Origin: Rhodobacteraceae bacterium Alg231-30
GTDB taxonomy: Bacteria > Pseudomonadota > Alphaproteobacteria > Rhodobacterales > Rhodobacteraceae
NCBI GenBank assembly: GCA_900143615.1
Contig: FREU01000003.1
Coordinates: forward strand, 232,922 to 296,921
DNA length: 64,000 nt
Direction of reading: 5' to 3'
Below the pieces are notes generated by a model that saw only the letters and a list, made by a program, of their open reading frames with translations, had not been told where the DNA came from and made no database searches. The translations under genes and the position numbers were made by a program. Of the stretch, positions 44,919 through 54,346 are shown piece after piece (positions within the stretch are counted from its first letter, which is position 1; the number at the start of each line of letters is the position of its first letter).

Positions 44919-45618
44919 TCACATTTTGCAGATGCAGGGCTTGAACGCCCACTATGGCGATTTCCAAGCACTATACGGCGTGGACATGCACGTCGGCGCA
45001 GGCGAAGTTCTCGCGATCATCGGATCCAACGGAGCGGGCAAAACGACTTTGATGCGCTCTATCACTGGATTGATGGCCAATGATGCCGGTCAGATCACCT
45101 ATCACGGCGAAGACATCAGCCGCCGGCGCGCGGACGAAGTGGCCATGCGCGGCATGGCGATGGTGCCTGAGGGCCGTCAGCTTTTCCCGTCGCTTTCGGT
45201 GGAAGAAAACCTGTTGATCGGGGCACAGGTGGGGCGCAAGGGGCCGTGGGATTTAAAGGCGGTCTATGAGCTGTTTCCAATTCTGGATGAGCGGCGCAAC
45301 GTCGGGGCGACCTCGCTGTCTGGTGGACAGCAGCAGATGGTTGCGATTGGACGTGCCTTGATGGCCAATCCGGATTTGATCTTGTTTGACGAGATTAGCC
45401 TCGGGCTGGCCCCGATCATCATCAAAGACATCTATGACGCGCTGCCCGGCATCATTGGCGAGGGCATGAGTGCGGTCATCGTCGAGCAGGACATCACTAA
45501 GGCTTTGTCGGTCTCCAGTCGGGTTTATTGCCTGCAAGAGGGGCGCGTTTCGCTGGAAGGCGTGTCGGACACAGTATCGCGTGAACAGATTTCACGCGCC
45601 TATTTCGGGATTGAATAA
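44911..45618 (+). CDS. livF: ABC transporter ATPase LivF
   Basis: 235 residues from ATG 44911, overlapping the livG end. Walker A GSNGAGKTT (38-46), MVPEGRQLFPSLSVEENLLIG typical of LivF, signature LSGGQQQM, Walker B LILFDEISLGLAP and VIVEQD at the switch. The stop TAA is followed at once by the livH ATG. Confidence 0.93.
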   Translation: MRDHILQMQGLNAHYGDFQALYGVDMHVGAGEVLAIIGSNGAGKTTLMRSITGLMANDAGQITYHGEDISRRRADEVAMRGMAMVPEGRQLFPSLSVEENLLIGAQVGRKGPWDLKAVYELFPILDERRNVGATSLSGGQQQMVAIGRALMANPDLILFDEISLGLAPIIIKDIYDALPGIIGEGMSAVIVEQDITKALSVSSRVYCLQEGRVSLEGVSDTVSREQISRAYFGIE

Positions 45619-46482
45619 ATGGATTGGCTGAATGCAGTTGTGCAGGGCACCCTATTGGGCGGGTTATACGCGCTGTTTGCCGCCGGATTATCGCTCATTT
45701 TCGGCGTGATGCGGTTGGTGAACATCGCGCATGGCGATCTGATCGTTCTGGCGGCCTATCTGGGGCTGACAATCACCACGGTGGCGGGGGTGCATCCGCT
45801 GTTGGCGTTGGTGCTTGTGGTACCTGCAATGGGGATCATTGGCTATGCATTGCAGCGCGGGTTGCTCAACCAAACGCTGGGCGATGATTTGTTGCCGCCG
45901 CTTTTGGTCACCTTTGGCCTGTCGGTGATATTGCAAAATGGCTTGTTGGAAATCTACACGGCTGATCCACAAAAGCTGGATGCTGGTGTGCTGGAAACCG
46001 CAAGTGTCGCGGTGGGCGGGCTCTCGTTAGGAGTGCTGCCACTGTTGACCTTTGGCATCGCGGTTGCGGTGATCTGGGCGCTGCAATGGACGTTTTATCA
46101 CACATCTCTGGGACGCGCGTTTCGCGCCGTGTCTGACAATCAGGATATTGCCCAGTTGATGGGGTTGAACCGTCGCCACATCTTTGGTCTTGCGATGGCG
46201 CTGGCCCTCGCGGTGACAGCGATTGCAGGCATTATGCTAGGCATTCGCACAAGCTTTGATCCTTCTATTGGTGGTGGCCGGCTGATCTTTGGCTTTGAGG
46301 CCGTGATTATTGGGGGTCTGGGCAATCTGTGGGGGACGCTGATCGGGGGTGTCATTTTGGGTGTGGCCCAGACCGTGGGCGCCAAGATTGATCCTGGCTG
46401 GCAGATTTTGTCAGGACATCTGGCCTTTCTTCTCATTCTTGCTGTGCGCCCCAATGGCCTGTTTCCGAGGATTTCGGCATGA
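45619..46482 (+). CDS. livH: ABC transporter permease LivH
   Basis: 287 residues, about eight membrane helices. FAAGLSLIFGVMRLVNIAHGDLIVLAAYLG and IIGGLGNLWGTLIGGVILGV are the LivH signatures. With LivM it forms the translocation path. Its stop overlaps the livM ATG (ATGA). Confidence 0.92.
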   Translation: MDWLNAVVQGTLLGGLYALFAAGLSLIFGVMRLVNIAHGDLIVLAAYLGLTITTVAGVHPLLALVLVVPAMGIIGYALQRGLLNQTLGDDLLPPLLVTFGLSVILQNGLLEIYTADPQKLDAGVLETASVAVGGLSLGVLPLLTFGIAVAVIWALQWTFYHTSLGRAFRAVSDNQDIAQLMGLNRRHIFGLAMALALAVTAIAGIMLGIRTSFDPSIGGGRLIFGFEAVIIGGLGNLWGTLIGGVILGVAQTVGAKIDPGWQILSGHLAFLLILAVRPNGLFPRISA

Positions 46483-47507
46483 GCTCTCAAACCTATTCCG
46501 TTACCCGATCTTCGCAAGCTGCGCGCGTCGCCGCCGTGTTGGGCGCAATGGTGCTGATCGTGCTGATCGCCGCACCTTGGTGGGCAGGGCGCGCTGACAT
46601 GCGCCTGTTGGGCGAGCTGTTTTTGTATCTCGCGCTGGCGAGCCTTTGGAACCTGATGGCCGGTTACGCTGGTTTGGTTTCCGTTGGACAGCAAGCGTTT
46701 GTAGGTTTTGGCGGCTATATGCTGTTTGCGCTGACCATGTTTGCAGGACTGCATCCGGTTGCCGCGATTGCGATGGCGGGCGTGCTGGGGGCGTTGGTCT
46801 CGGTCCCAGTGGCGGTGTTGATCTTTCGTCTCCGCGGGGCCTATTTCGCGATTGGCACATGGGTGATTGCCGAAGTCTTCCGACTTGGGTTTGCGCAGGT
46901 GTCCGCATTGGGGGGCGGGTCAGGATCTTCCTTGCCTGTGGCGATTGTGAAATCGCTCGCCTCCAAGCGCGCGATGCGGGAAAGTTTGAGCTACTGGTTG
47001 GCTTTGGGCGCGGCTGTGTTGGTGATTTCTGCGGTCTATTTCTTTCTGCGCTCCCGCAAGGGGCTGGCACTGACCGCCATTCGCGACAATGAATTGGCAG
47101 CGGGTAGTCTGGGCATCGATATCTGGCGCACGAAATTCACGGTTTACGTGGTCACATCCGCCTTAACAGCAATGATTGGCGCATTGATATTCTTGCAAAA
47201 ATTACGAATTTCGCCAGACGCGGCATTCAGCGTGAATGACTGGACCGCCTTTGTGATTTTCATCGTTGTGATCGGCGGGATCGGCACAATCGAAGGACCG
47301 ATCATTGGCACGATTGTCTTTTTCCTGCTCCGCGAAACACTGGCTGATCTGGGCACAATTTATCTAATCGTTTTGGGGCTGGTGGCCATCGTTATGATGC
47401 TCAAAGCGCCCAAAGGCATCTGGGGACTGATCCGCAGCCGCTATGATTTGCAACTTTTCCCGTTGGGCTATCGTGTCTCTCCCAACGATTCAAACAAGGG
47501 ATCCTAA
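46479..47507 (+). CDS. livM: ABC transporter permease LivM
   Basis: 342 residues. LASLWNLMAGYAGLVSVGQQAFVGFGGY and the loop LTAIRDNELAAGSLGIDIWRTKF mark LivM. The C-terminal 40 residues continue past the last helix into a short cytoplasmic tail. The BKACE gene begins 4 bases after its stop, so transport and breakdown are encoded on one message. Confidence 0.92.
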   Translation: MSSQTYSVTRSSQAARVAAVLGAMVLIVLIAAPWWAGRADMRLLGELFLYLALASLWNLMAGYAGLVSVGQQAFVGFGGYMLFALTMFAGLHPVAAIAMAGVLGALVSVPVAVLIFRLRGAYFAIGTWVIAEVFRLGFAQVSALGGGSGSSLPVAIVKSLASKRAMRESLSYWLALGAAVLVISAVYFFLRSRKGLALTAIRDNELAAGSLGIDIWRTKFTVYVVTSALTAMIGALIFLQKLRISPDAAFSVNDWTAFVIFIVVIGGIGTIEGPIIGTIVFFLLRETLADLGTIYLIVLGLVAIVMMLKAPKGIWGLIRSRYDLQLFPLGYRVSPNDSNKGS

Positions 47508-47511
47508 GTCT

Positions 47512-48450
47512 ATGGCAAAAAAACAGAAAACGGTCATTACCTGCGCTGTGACAGGCGCGATCCACACGCCGACTATGTCTGATGCGCTGCCGTATACTTA
47601 TGACGACATCGCCACACAGGCGATGGAGGCTGCCGAGGCTGGCGCATCCATTTTACATCTGCACGCGCGCAATCCAGAGACCGGCGCGCCGTCGGTTGAT
47701 CCAAACGATTTTGCGCCGTTTTTGCCGCGTATCAAACAGGCAAGCGATGCGGTGGTGAATATTTCCACAGGGGGCTCGCTGACATTGTCCATTCAGGAGC
47801 GGATCAATCCGGCGAAAACATTTAGCCCCGAAATGTGCTCGATGAACATGGGGTCGATGAACTTTTCTTTTCATCCATTGGCCAACCGCTACAAGGATGA
47901 AGATTGGAAGTTTGACTGGGAAAAGGACTATGTCGCCGGGTCTGATCAAAACATTTTTCGGAATACTTTCAGAGACATAAAAGAAGCAGCTGAGACGCTT
48001 GCACCACACGACATCAAGTTTGAACATGAGTGTTATGATGTGGGACATCTCTACAATCTCAAGTTCTGCATGGACATCGGCCTGTTCAAAGCGCCGATCT
48101 TTATCCAGTTTATTTTTGGCATCCTTGGCGGCATTGGCCCCGAGGTGGACAACCTGATCTTTATGAAGCGCACGGCAGATCGTTTGTTTGGAGAAGACTA
48201 TCGCTGGTCTGTGCTGGGTGCGGGGGGCGCGCAGATGGGGCTGGCCACAACCGCCAGTCAAATGGGTGGCAATGTTCGCGTCGGGCTGGAAGATAGCCTG
48301 TTCATTTCACGTGGGAAATTGGCGGAGAGCAACGCGCAGCAAGTGCGCAAAATTCGCCGGATTGTCGAAGATTTGGGCTGCGAGGTTGCCACGCCGGATG
48401 AGGCGCGGGAAATTCTTGATCTCAAGGGCGGTGACAAGGTTAATTTCTAG
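47512..48450 (+). CDS. Beta-keto acid cleavage enzyme (BKACE, DUF849)
   Basis: 312 residues from ATG 47512; an in-frame extension into livM is rejected. TCAVTGAIHTP near the N terminus, the zinc-binding HLHAR (49-53), VVNISTGGS and KFEHECYDVGHL are the family motifs. BKACE enzymes react a beta-keto acid with acetyl-CoA, giving acetoacetate and a new acyl-CoA. Members handle lysine, carnitine and other keto acids. The upstream hydroxy-acid dehydrogenase fits this chemistry. A bidirectional terminator follows. Confidence 0.92.
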   Translation: MAKKQKTVITCAVTGAIHTPTMSDALPYTYDDIATQAMEAAEAGASILHLHARNPETGAPSVDPNDFAPFLPRIKQASDAVVNISTGGSLTLSIQERINPAKTFSPEMCSMNMGSMNFSFHPLANRYKDEDWKFDWEKDYVAGSDQNIFRNTFRDIKEAAETLAPHDIKFEHECYDVGHLYNLKFCMDIGLFKAPIFIQFIFGILGGIGPEVDNLIFMKRTADRLFGEDYRWSVLGAGGAQMGLATTASQMGGNVRVGLEDSLFISRGKLAESNAQQVRKIRRIVEDLGCEVATPDEAREILDLKGGDKVNF

Positions 48451-48473
48451 AAAGCCGCCTGTGACGGAAAAAC

Positions 48474-48500
48474 AAAAGGCGGGGAGTGTTCCGCCTTTTG
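48474..48500. terminator. Bidirectional terminator between BKACE and OmpA-family genes
   Basis: AAAAGGCGG pairs with CCGCCTTTT over an 8-base loop; the T-run on each strand serves both converging genes. Confidence 0.75.
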
Positions 48501-48541
48501 CTTACCCCAAAGATCATTTCTGTCGCGTGAAACTGTAAAGT

Positions 48542-49231
48542 CTAGTTTCCGAGCGCCGTTTGCATTCTGGCGTGGCTGCAAAAGCACTTTTTCGCATATT
48601 CGACCTTGCGGATAGAGTCCGATTTGAATCCGACAGCCTGTTCGCAATCCGACCGTGCAGCGCCTGCCATTTGATAGGCGGCAGCATTGGTGCCGGATGA
48701 GGTCAGCACCTGGTAGTTGGTAATTGCCTCATTCAAATTAAAGGTGAGATCGTTTTGCAACGCTTCGCCAACTGAGGAGGCATCAAGCGCGACTTTGCGG
48801 TAACTGGGGCAGGCGGCAAGAATATCGCCCAGTTCAACGGTGACCCGACGGTTTGCACGTTGCGCGGTTGCAACAGAAATCAAAAGCTCGTTTTCGCCCC
48901 GACTAGAGATGGACCCGATCCGAGATTTGGGCACACCTGCTGCAAGCAATGTGTTTTGCACCTGTTGGGCGCGGCGGTACCCGAGATCCTGATTGTAAGC
49001 AGATGCTCCAGTCGCGTCGGTAAAGCCAATCACAACGGTTGGTTTAAGTGTCTGGTATTCATTCATTTTTTCCGCAATTTCGGCGATTTTTTCTAGTTCG
49101 TCGACCTCTAATTGGTCAGAATCCAGCTGAAAATTCACGGTTCCAAGGGACTGCGCTTGCGCGCTGAATGCTCCAAGGGACAGGCCCACCATAAGAAGAA
49201 AGCCGAAGGAAATGGTCTTTGTTCTAGTCAC
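48542..49231 (-). CDS. OmpA-family periplasmic/outer-membrane protein
   Basis: 229 residues from GTG 49231, with a weak GGCGGG upstream; TTG at 49246 is the alternative. A Sec signal peptide ends at FSAQAQ. The OmpA peptidoglycan-binding domain follows: VNFQLDSDQLEVDELEKIAEIA, then VVIGFTDATGASAYNQDLGYRRAQQVQNTLLAAGV and TAQRANRRVTVEL, which give the usual beta-alpha-beta order and the Arg that contacts diaminopimelate. A C-terminal about 90-residue extension has four Cys and no known domain. It is divergent from the TolC gene. Confidence 0.82.
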   Translation of the reverse strand: MTRTKTISFGFLLMVGLSLGAFSAQAQSLGTVNFQLDSDQLEVDELEKIAEIAEKMNEYQTLKPTVVIGFTDATGASAYNQDLGYRRAQQVQNTLLAAGVPKSRIGSISSRGENELLISVATAQRANRRVTVELGDILAACPSYRKVALDASSVGEALQNDLTFNLNEAITNYQVLTSSGTNAAAYQMAGAARSDCEQAVGFKSDSIRKVEYAKKCFCSHARMQTALGN

Positions 49232-49381
49232 TAATCTACCCGCCAAAAACTAATTGAACTGACACGATTTTCGAACCGTATTTCTAGTAAGCGTAGTATA
49301 GTGACGGTAACGTTTCAATTGTGTAGTGTCCAAGGTGTTTCGCCGTACTACAGGCCGTTTTATTTGGTAGAGACCCGTTTG

Positions 49382-50806
49382 ATGAACTTTTTGAAGTCTT
49401 TATGTGTGATCCCAGTCTTTGCTCTAAGTGTCGGGCCGGCAAGCGCTTTGAGTTTGGAAGATGCGATCCTTTATGTCTTGGAAACGCACCCAGAAATTAA
49501 GGCAGCAGAAGCAAACAAGCAGGCGATTGAATTTGAACTGGAGCAGGCGCGCAGTTTTAGGGCTCCGCGTTTTGAGCTTGAGGCTTGGACCGGTTATAGC
49601 GACAACCGCGGCACCACAACGTCGGATGCAGGCGCAGCCTCAGGCGCCTTGGGCGGCTATGATTTGACAGCGCGCGTGTCGCAGATGTTGTTTGATGGCT
49701 ATGAGACACGTTCCGAAATTGAACGCCAAGCCTATCGCATCGATTCTGCGGCCCAACGGGTTCTGGAGCGCTCCGAGGTCCTGTCTCTGGAGGCCGTGCG
49801 TCTTTACTCAGACGTACTGCGCGGGCAGGCTTTGCTGCGTTTGGCGCGCGAAAACCTCGTGTACCATGAAAATGTCTATGGGCAGCTCAAGACCGGATAT
49901 GATCGCGGTGTCATCGGCATTGGCGATTTGCAGCAAGGCGAAGAGCGCGTGTTTCTTGCCAAAGATACAATCCTTGAGTTCGAGCTGAATCTGGAAGACA
50001 TCCAGACTTTGTTTTTGGCAACTGTTGGCGTGGAAGCCAGCAAGCTCGGCAATGTGCCAAATATCCAATCTTCGATCCCGACCAATATCGATACAGCAAT
50101 CAAGCTGGCACGTCTGAACAGTCCTACGATCAAGTTTTTGCAGTCCGATGTTGGGTCGGCTGAGGCGCTTTCACGCCGCGTGGACAGCAACAAATACCCG
50201 ACGTTGAACCTAGAGGCTGATGCGCGCTATGGCGAGGACGTTGGTGGGTTTGAAGGCGAGCGCAATGATGCAAGGGTTGGTTTGATCCTGCGTTACGATT
50301 TTCAGGGTGGGATGAAGCGGGCGGCGCGCGAAGAGCAAGTGCGGCGTGTGAACGAGAGCCGCTCACATTTGCTGGCGCAAACCCGCAGGGTTGAAGCCGA
50401 AGTGCGCCAGTCCTGGTCAACGCTGCGCTCTGCACAGCGCCGTTTGAAAACCATTCAGGCGCAGGCAACGCTTTCCCAGAAATTGCGTGATGCCTATGAA
50501 GCCGAATTCCTTGTCGGCAGCCGCTCGTTGCTGGATGTTCTCAACACCCAAGGTGCCTTGTTTCAGGCACAGGCAAATCTGGTCAATGCACGCAGCCTAG
50601 AAACCTATGCGCGCTATCGATTGCTGGCTTCGATTGGTGTTCTGTTGGACACACTTGGGATAGAGGCGCCAGAAGATGCACAGGCCTATGCGAGCCAGCA
50701 GGTTGGCGCACCGGGATTAAGTGAAACCAGTTCGGAAACCCAGAATGATGCGCGTGCCTTCCGAGATTGGCGCAAGTCGCTGAGCAATTCGTCTAATAAG
50801 AACTGA
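49382..50806 (+). CDS. TolC-family outer-membrane channel for type I secretion
   Basis: 474 residues from ATG 49382. The signal peptide ends near PASA (residue 22). The rest is long alpha-helical, with two OEP repeats; LEDAILYVLETHPEIKAAEANKQ, GGYDLTARVSQMLFDGYETRSEI, and QGALFQAQANLVNARSLETYARYRLLASIG are typical of TolC/LapE-type proteins. It forms the outer-membrane tunnel for the ABC transporter and HlyD encoded directly downstream, and probably exports the giant adhesin at 54347. Confidence 0.9.
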   Translation: MNFLKSLCVIPVFALSVGPASALSLEDAILYVLETHPEIKAAEANKQAIEFELEQARSFRAPRFELEAWTGYSDNRGTTTSDAGAASGALGGYDLTARVSQMLFDGYETRSEIERQAYRIDSAAQRVLERSEVLSLEAVRLYSDVLRGQALLRLARENLVYHENVYGQLKTGYDRGVIGIGDLQQGEERVFLAKDTILEFELNLEDIQTLFLATVGVEASKLGNVPNIQSSIPTNIDTAIKLARLNSPTIKFLQSDVGSAEALSRRVDSNKYPTLNLEADARYGEDVGGFEGERNDARVGLILRYDFQGGMKRAAREEQVRRVNESRSHLLAQTRRVEAEVRQSWSTLRSAQRRLKTIQAQATLSQKLRDAYEAEFLVGSRSLLDVLNTQGALFQAQANLVNARSLETYARYRLLASIGVLLDTLGIEAPEDAQAYASQQVGAPGLSETSSETQNDARAFRDWRKSLSNSSNKN

Positions 50807-50850
50807 GGCTTCTCATCGCGGATTCAGATTCTAACCCCCAAAAGCGGACT

Positions 50851-53037
50851 TTGACGTCGCCGAAGGTGAGTATTTCCCCAAAAGCGCGCCCGAAACGCAA
50901 ACCCGAGTGGGATTTCGAGCGTGCGCCAATAGATGTGTTTGCTGTCACATTGGCAGAGTGTTTGCGGCTTGGCGGTAATGACATTGGGCTCGAAGCCCTG
51001 TTGTCGGGCGTGCCGCTGCCAAATGACGGGCGATTAACACCTGCATTGGCTGTGCGAGCCCTTGAAAGCAAAGGGTTTCATGCGACTTTGGCGCGCTGCA
51101 AGCTTGCGAGTATTTCGTCGGGGATGCTGCCTGTAGTTTTGTTTCTGAAGGAACGCGACACTTGCGTTTTGATTGAAGCCAGTGATCAAACAGCGCAGGT
51201 TTTGTGGCCGGACAAATCAGATCGGGTTCAGAGCATTCCAATGAGCGAATTGGAAGACAGCTTTATCAGGCAGGTGTTATTTTTGCGCGAAGAGTCGGTC
51301 GAGCCCGCGCAAGATGCGGCGAAACCGACACGGCGCGGACATTGGTATTGGGGCACGGCCAGACAGTTTTGGCCACAGTATCTGCAAGTCATTCTGGCGT
51401 CGGTATTGGTGAATTTTCTGGCGCTGGCCTCGCCCATTTTCACAATGAACGTTTATGATCGCGTGTTTCCGACGGCGGCGTTGATCACGTTGTGGTCGCT
51501 GGTTGCTGCGGTCGGCATTGCCTTGGTGTTTGACGCATTCCTGAAATGGGTGCGGGCTGCGATTGTCGACAATGTCAGCCGAGGCGTGGATCAGGCCGTA
51601 TCGGCAGCGATCTTTCGACATGTGTCAGATTTGGGGTTGCAAAATGAGGCGCAATCTACAGGCGCGCTGGTCAACACCCTGAAAGACTATGAACAAGTCC
51701 GCGATTTCTTTTCCTCCCAAACCGTGGCGACAATCACCGACCTTTGTTTCAGTGTGCTGTTTATTGCGGTGATTGCCTATCTTGGCGGTCCACTGGCGTG
51801 GCCGCCGACAATCGCGATATTGATCGTGCTGGTGGTTGGGCTGTGTGTTTTGTGGCCGCTCAGACGTGCATCAAATTCCGCCCGTCAAATGACAGGTGTC
51901 AAAAGTGCTGTGGCGGTAGAGGCGATTTCCGAACTGGAGACGTTAAAAGCGATCTCAGGGCAGGGACGTATGCAGGCGCGATGGGAGCGTCAGGTTGCGG
52001 ACAGCGCAGCTGCATCCGAGCGTGGCAAGAAGCTGGCGACATTTTCGACCACTGTGACCGGATTTGCACAGCAGCTCTCCTCGGTCGGGATTGTGATCAT
52101 CGGGGTGTATTTGGCGCTGGAAGGCGTATTGACCATGGGAGCCGTGATTGCCGCGATGATCCTATCGGGCCGTGCTTTGGCACCCACGGCGGCTCTGTCC
52201 TCATTGTTTGTACGCGGCAGCTTTGCGTTCTCCACGCTGCGCAGTTTGAATACCCTGATGGCCAGCAAGTCCGACAGTGCGACGCAAAAATCGCTTTTGT
52301 CTTCGCGGCTTGAGCAGGGGCATTACAAGTTTCAGGACGTTGGGCTGACCTATACGGGGGCAAGCCTGCCTGCCTTAACGGACATAAGTTTTGAGCTGAA
52401 AGGCGGTGGATCACTTGGCCTTGTTGGCGCTGTGGGCGCGGGAAAGAGCAGCCTCGTGCGCCTAATGAGCGGGTTGTACCTTCCAAGCGAGGGTCTATTG
52501 ACGGTGGATGGGTTGAATGTCTCCCAGATACATCCGGCCAATTTACGCAGAGACGTACAGCTTGTGTCGCAGAACGCGGTTCTGTTTTCGGGGACTTTGG
52601 CGGAAAACATCGCTTTTGGCGCACCTCAGGCCACGATTGAAGAGGTTCTTCAGATTGCCCGTTTGACCGGAGTTGAAAGGCTGGCGGCAGATCATCCTTT
52701 GGGGTTTGCCATGCCGATTGCGGAACGGGGCGCCAACTTGTCAGGGGGGCAGAGGCAGCTCATCGCCTTGGCACGCGCGTTGCTACCACGTCCAAAAGTC
52801 TTGTTGCTGGATGAACCGACATCGTCGATGGATTCGGCAACCGAGGCATTTTTTATCGAGCGTTTGCGAGCTGTGAAGCAACTGCGGCCTATGACACTTG
52901 TGGTGTCGACGCACCGGCTCTCTCTGTTGGAATTGGTCGATAACGTGATGGTTCTGGAGGGGGGAAAGGTCAAAACCTATGATCGTCGTCAAAAGGTTTT
53001 GTCGCTCTTAGCTGGGGGCAAAAATGGCCAAGACTGA
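50851..53037 (+). CDS. Type I secretion ABC transporter with C39-like domain (LapB/HlyB type)
   Basis: 728 residues from TTG 50851 (GTG 50866 is an alternative; neither has a strong ribosome site). Residues about 25-150 form a peptidase C39-like domain with no catalytic Cys at the expected place, as in adhesin exporters that bind but do not cleave cargo. Helices at about 175-440 form the export channel. The ATPase has Walker A GAVGAGKSS (526-534), LSGGQRQ, VLLLDEPTSSMD and STHRLS. It drives export of the RTX protein. It overlaps the HlyD gene by 14 bases. Confidence 0.93.
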   Translation: MTSPKVSISPKARPKRKPEWDFERAPIDVFAVTLAECLRLGGNDIGLEALLSGVPLPNDGRLTPALAVRALESKGFHATLARCKLASISSGMLPVVLFLKERDTCVLIEASDQTAQVLWPDKSDRVQSIPMSELEDSFIRQVLFLREESVEPAQDAAKPTRRGHWYWGTARQFWPQYLQVILASVLVNFLALASPIFTMNVYDRVFPTAALITLWSLVAAVGIALVFDAFLKWVRAAIVDNVSRGVDQAVSAAIFRHVSDLGLQNEAQSTGALVNTLKDYEQVRDFFSSQTVATITDLCFSVLFIAVIAYLGGPLAWPPTIAILIVLVVGLCVLWPLRRASNSARQMTGVKSAVAVEAISELETLKAISGQGRMQARWERQVADSAAASERGKKLATFSTTVTGFAQQLSSVGIVIIGVYLALEGVLTMGAVIAAMILSGRALAPTAALSSLFVRGSFAFSTLRSLNTLMASKSDSATQKSLLSSRLEQGHYKFQDVGLTYTGASLPALTDISFELKGGGSLGLVGAVGAGKSSLVRLMSGLYLPSEGLLTVDGLNVSQIHPANLRRDVQLVSQNAVLFSGTLAENIAFGAPQATIEEVLQIARLTGVERLAADHPLGFAMPIAERGANLSGGQRQLIALARALLPRPKVLLLDEPTSSMDSATEAFFIERLRAVKQLRPMTLVVSTHRLSLLELVDNVMVLEGGKVKTYDRRQKVLSLLAGGKNGQD

Positions 53038-54343
53038 TTGGGAGCTTGCTGAATTCGCAACTGGCGAAGATGCGGCCCGTTTCGGGCGCAGTTCGGGTTT
53101 GTTATCGGTTCTACTGCTGACGATCATTTTACTGATGGCAGCGGCGGTTTTCTGGGCCAGCCAGGCATTGATTGAAGAGGTCGCGGTGGCAGAAGGACGG
53201 GTGGTGCCGTCTGGACGTGCGCGGGTCGTGGAAACGCTAGATGGCGGGATCGTGCGCTCGATTTTGATCGAAGAAGGCGAGCAGGTGGTCGCGGGGCAAA
53301 CGTTGGTGCGAATTGACGACACCAGCGCGTCTGCGTCCCTTGGTGAGTTGAATGCCCAGATGGATGCCTTGCGCGCGCGCAGTGTGCGGTTGCAGGCGGA
53401 AATGGAAGGTGCGCAAGTTATTGATTTTGAAGCTGCCGGACTGTCGCCGGACAGTGCTTTGGCCCTTCGAGAAACGGCCATTTTCAATTCTCGCATCGCA
53501 AGCCAGTTCGGGCAAAGGGCGGTGCTAGAGGCGCAGATTGTTCAGCGTCAGCGTGAGATTGAAGAAACGGATTCAGGACTGTTGCGCATATCAGATAGCA
53601 TTGCACTGCTGAATGAAGAAATCACTCTTAAGACAGATAGCGGCGTGGTGCCACGTGCCCAGATCATCCCGATTGAACGCGAGCTTTCGGCGCGCAGGCA
53701 AGAGTTGGACGCGGTGAGCAGTCGTCGTGAGCAGGCGCTGGCGGCTTTGAGCGAGGCCGAAGCACGGCTTGAAGAATTAAGACTGCAACGGCGCGCCGAG
53801 ATCAGCGTGGAGCGTTCAGATACCCTCAATCAGATGAGCATAATCGATGAGAGTCTGAAGAACGCCAGCAATGTGGTTTTGCGCGCGGTTCTGACAGCTC
53901 CGGTTGCGGGGATCGTGTCGGCGTTAAACGTGCGCACGATTGGCGCGGTTGTGGCGCCTGGTGAAGAGATTGTGCGGATCGTTCCGCAGGAAGAACGTCT
54001 TCAGATCGAAGCACGGGTGCGCCCCGAAGATGTGGCATTTGTGCGTGAAGGTCTCGCAGCAGATGTTAAGTTCACCTCGTTTGATTTCACAATCTACGGC
54101 AGCCTGAAGGGCAGTGTTTTGCGGGTTGGTGCTGATGCCGAGCAGGATGAGGCGACCGGACAAATCTATTTCCCGATTATCGTTGAAACCGAGAGCAACA
54201 CGTTATCACGCGGTGAAACGGGTTTTGAAATCCGCCCCGGCATGGTGGCAGCCGTCGACATTCGCACAGGCGAGCGCACAGTGCTCGATTATTTGCTCAA
54301 GCCGTTTCGCAAAGCCCGTCTGGAAGCGTTCAGAGAACGCTGA
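53024..54343 (+). CDS. HlyD-family membrane fusion protein
   Basis: 439 residues. One membrane helix (about 26-48) follows a short cytoplasmic tail. The biotinyl-lipoyl-like half domains are VVETLDGGIVRSILIEEGEQVVAGQTLVRID and VVLRAVLTAPVAGIVSALNVRTIGAVVAPGEEIVRIVP, and between them is a long coiled coil (about 100-290) rich in Glu, Arg and Leu. The C-terminal beta domain ends ERTVLDYLLKPF, the family signature. It joins the ABC transporter to TolC across the periplasm. It ends 3 bases before the adhesin stop codon. Confidence 0.93.
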   Translation: MAKTDWELAEFATGEDAARFGRSSGLLSVLLLTIILLMAAAVFWASQALIEEVAVAEGRVVPSGRARVVETLDGGIVRSILIEEGEQVVAGQTLVRIDDTSASASLGELNAQMDALRARSVRLQAEMEGAQVIDFEAAGLSPDSALALRETAIFNSRIASQFGQRAVLEAQIVQRQREIEETDSGLLRISDSIALLNEEITLKTDSGVVPRAQIIPIERELSARRQELDAVSSRREQALAALSEAEARLEELRLQRRAEISVERSDTLNQMSIIDESLKNASNVVLRAVLTAPVAGIVSALNVRTIGAVVAPGEEIVRIVPQEERLQIEARVRPEDVAFVREGLAADVKFTSFDFTIYGSLKGSVLRVGADAEQDEATGQIYFPIIVETESNTLSRGETGFEIRPGMVAAVDIRTGERTVLDYLLKPFRKARLEAFRER

Positions 54344-54346
54344 GAT

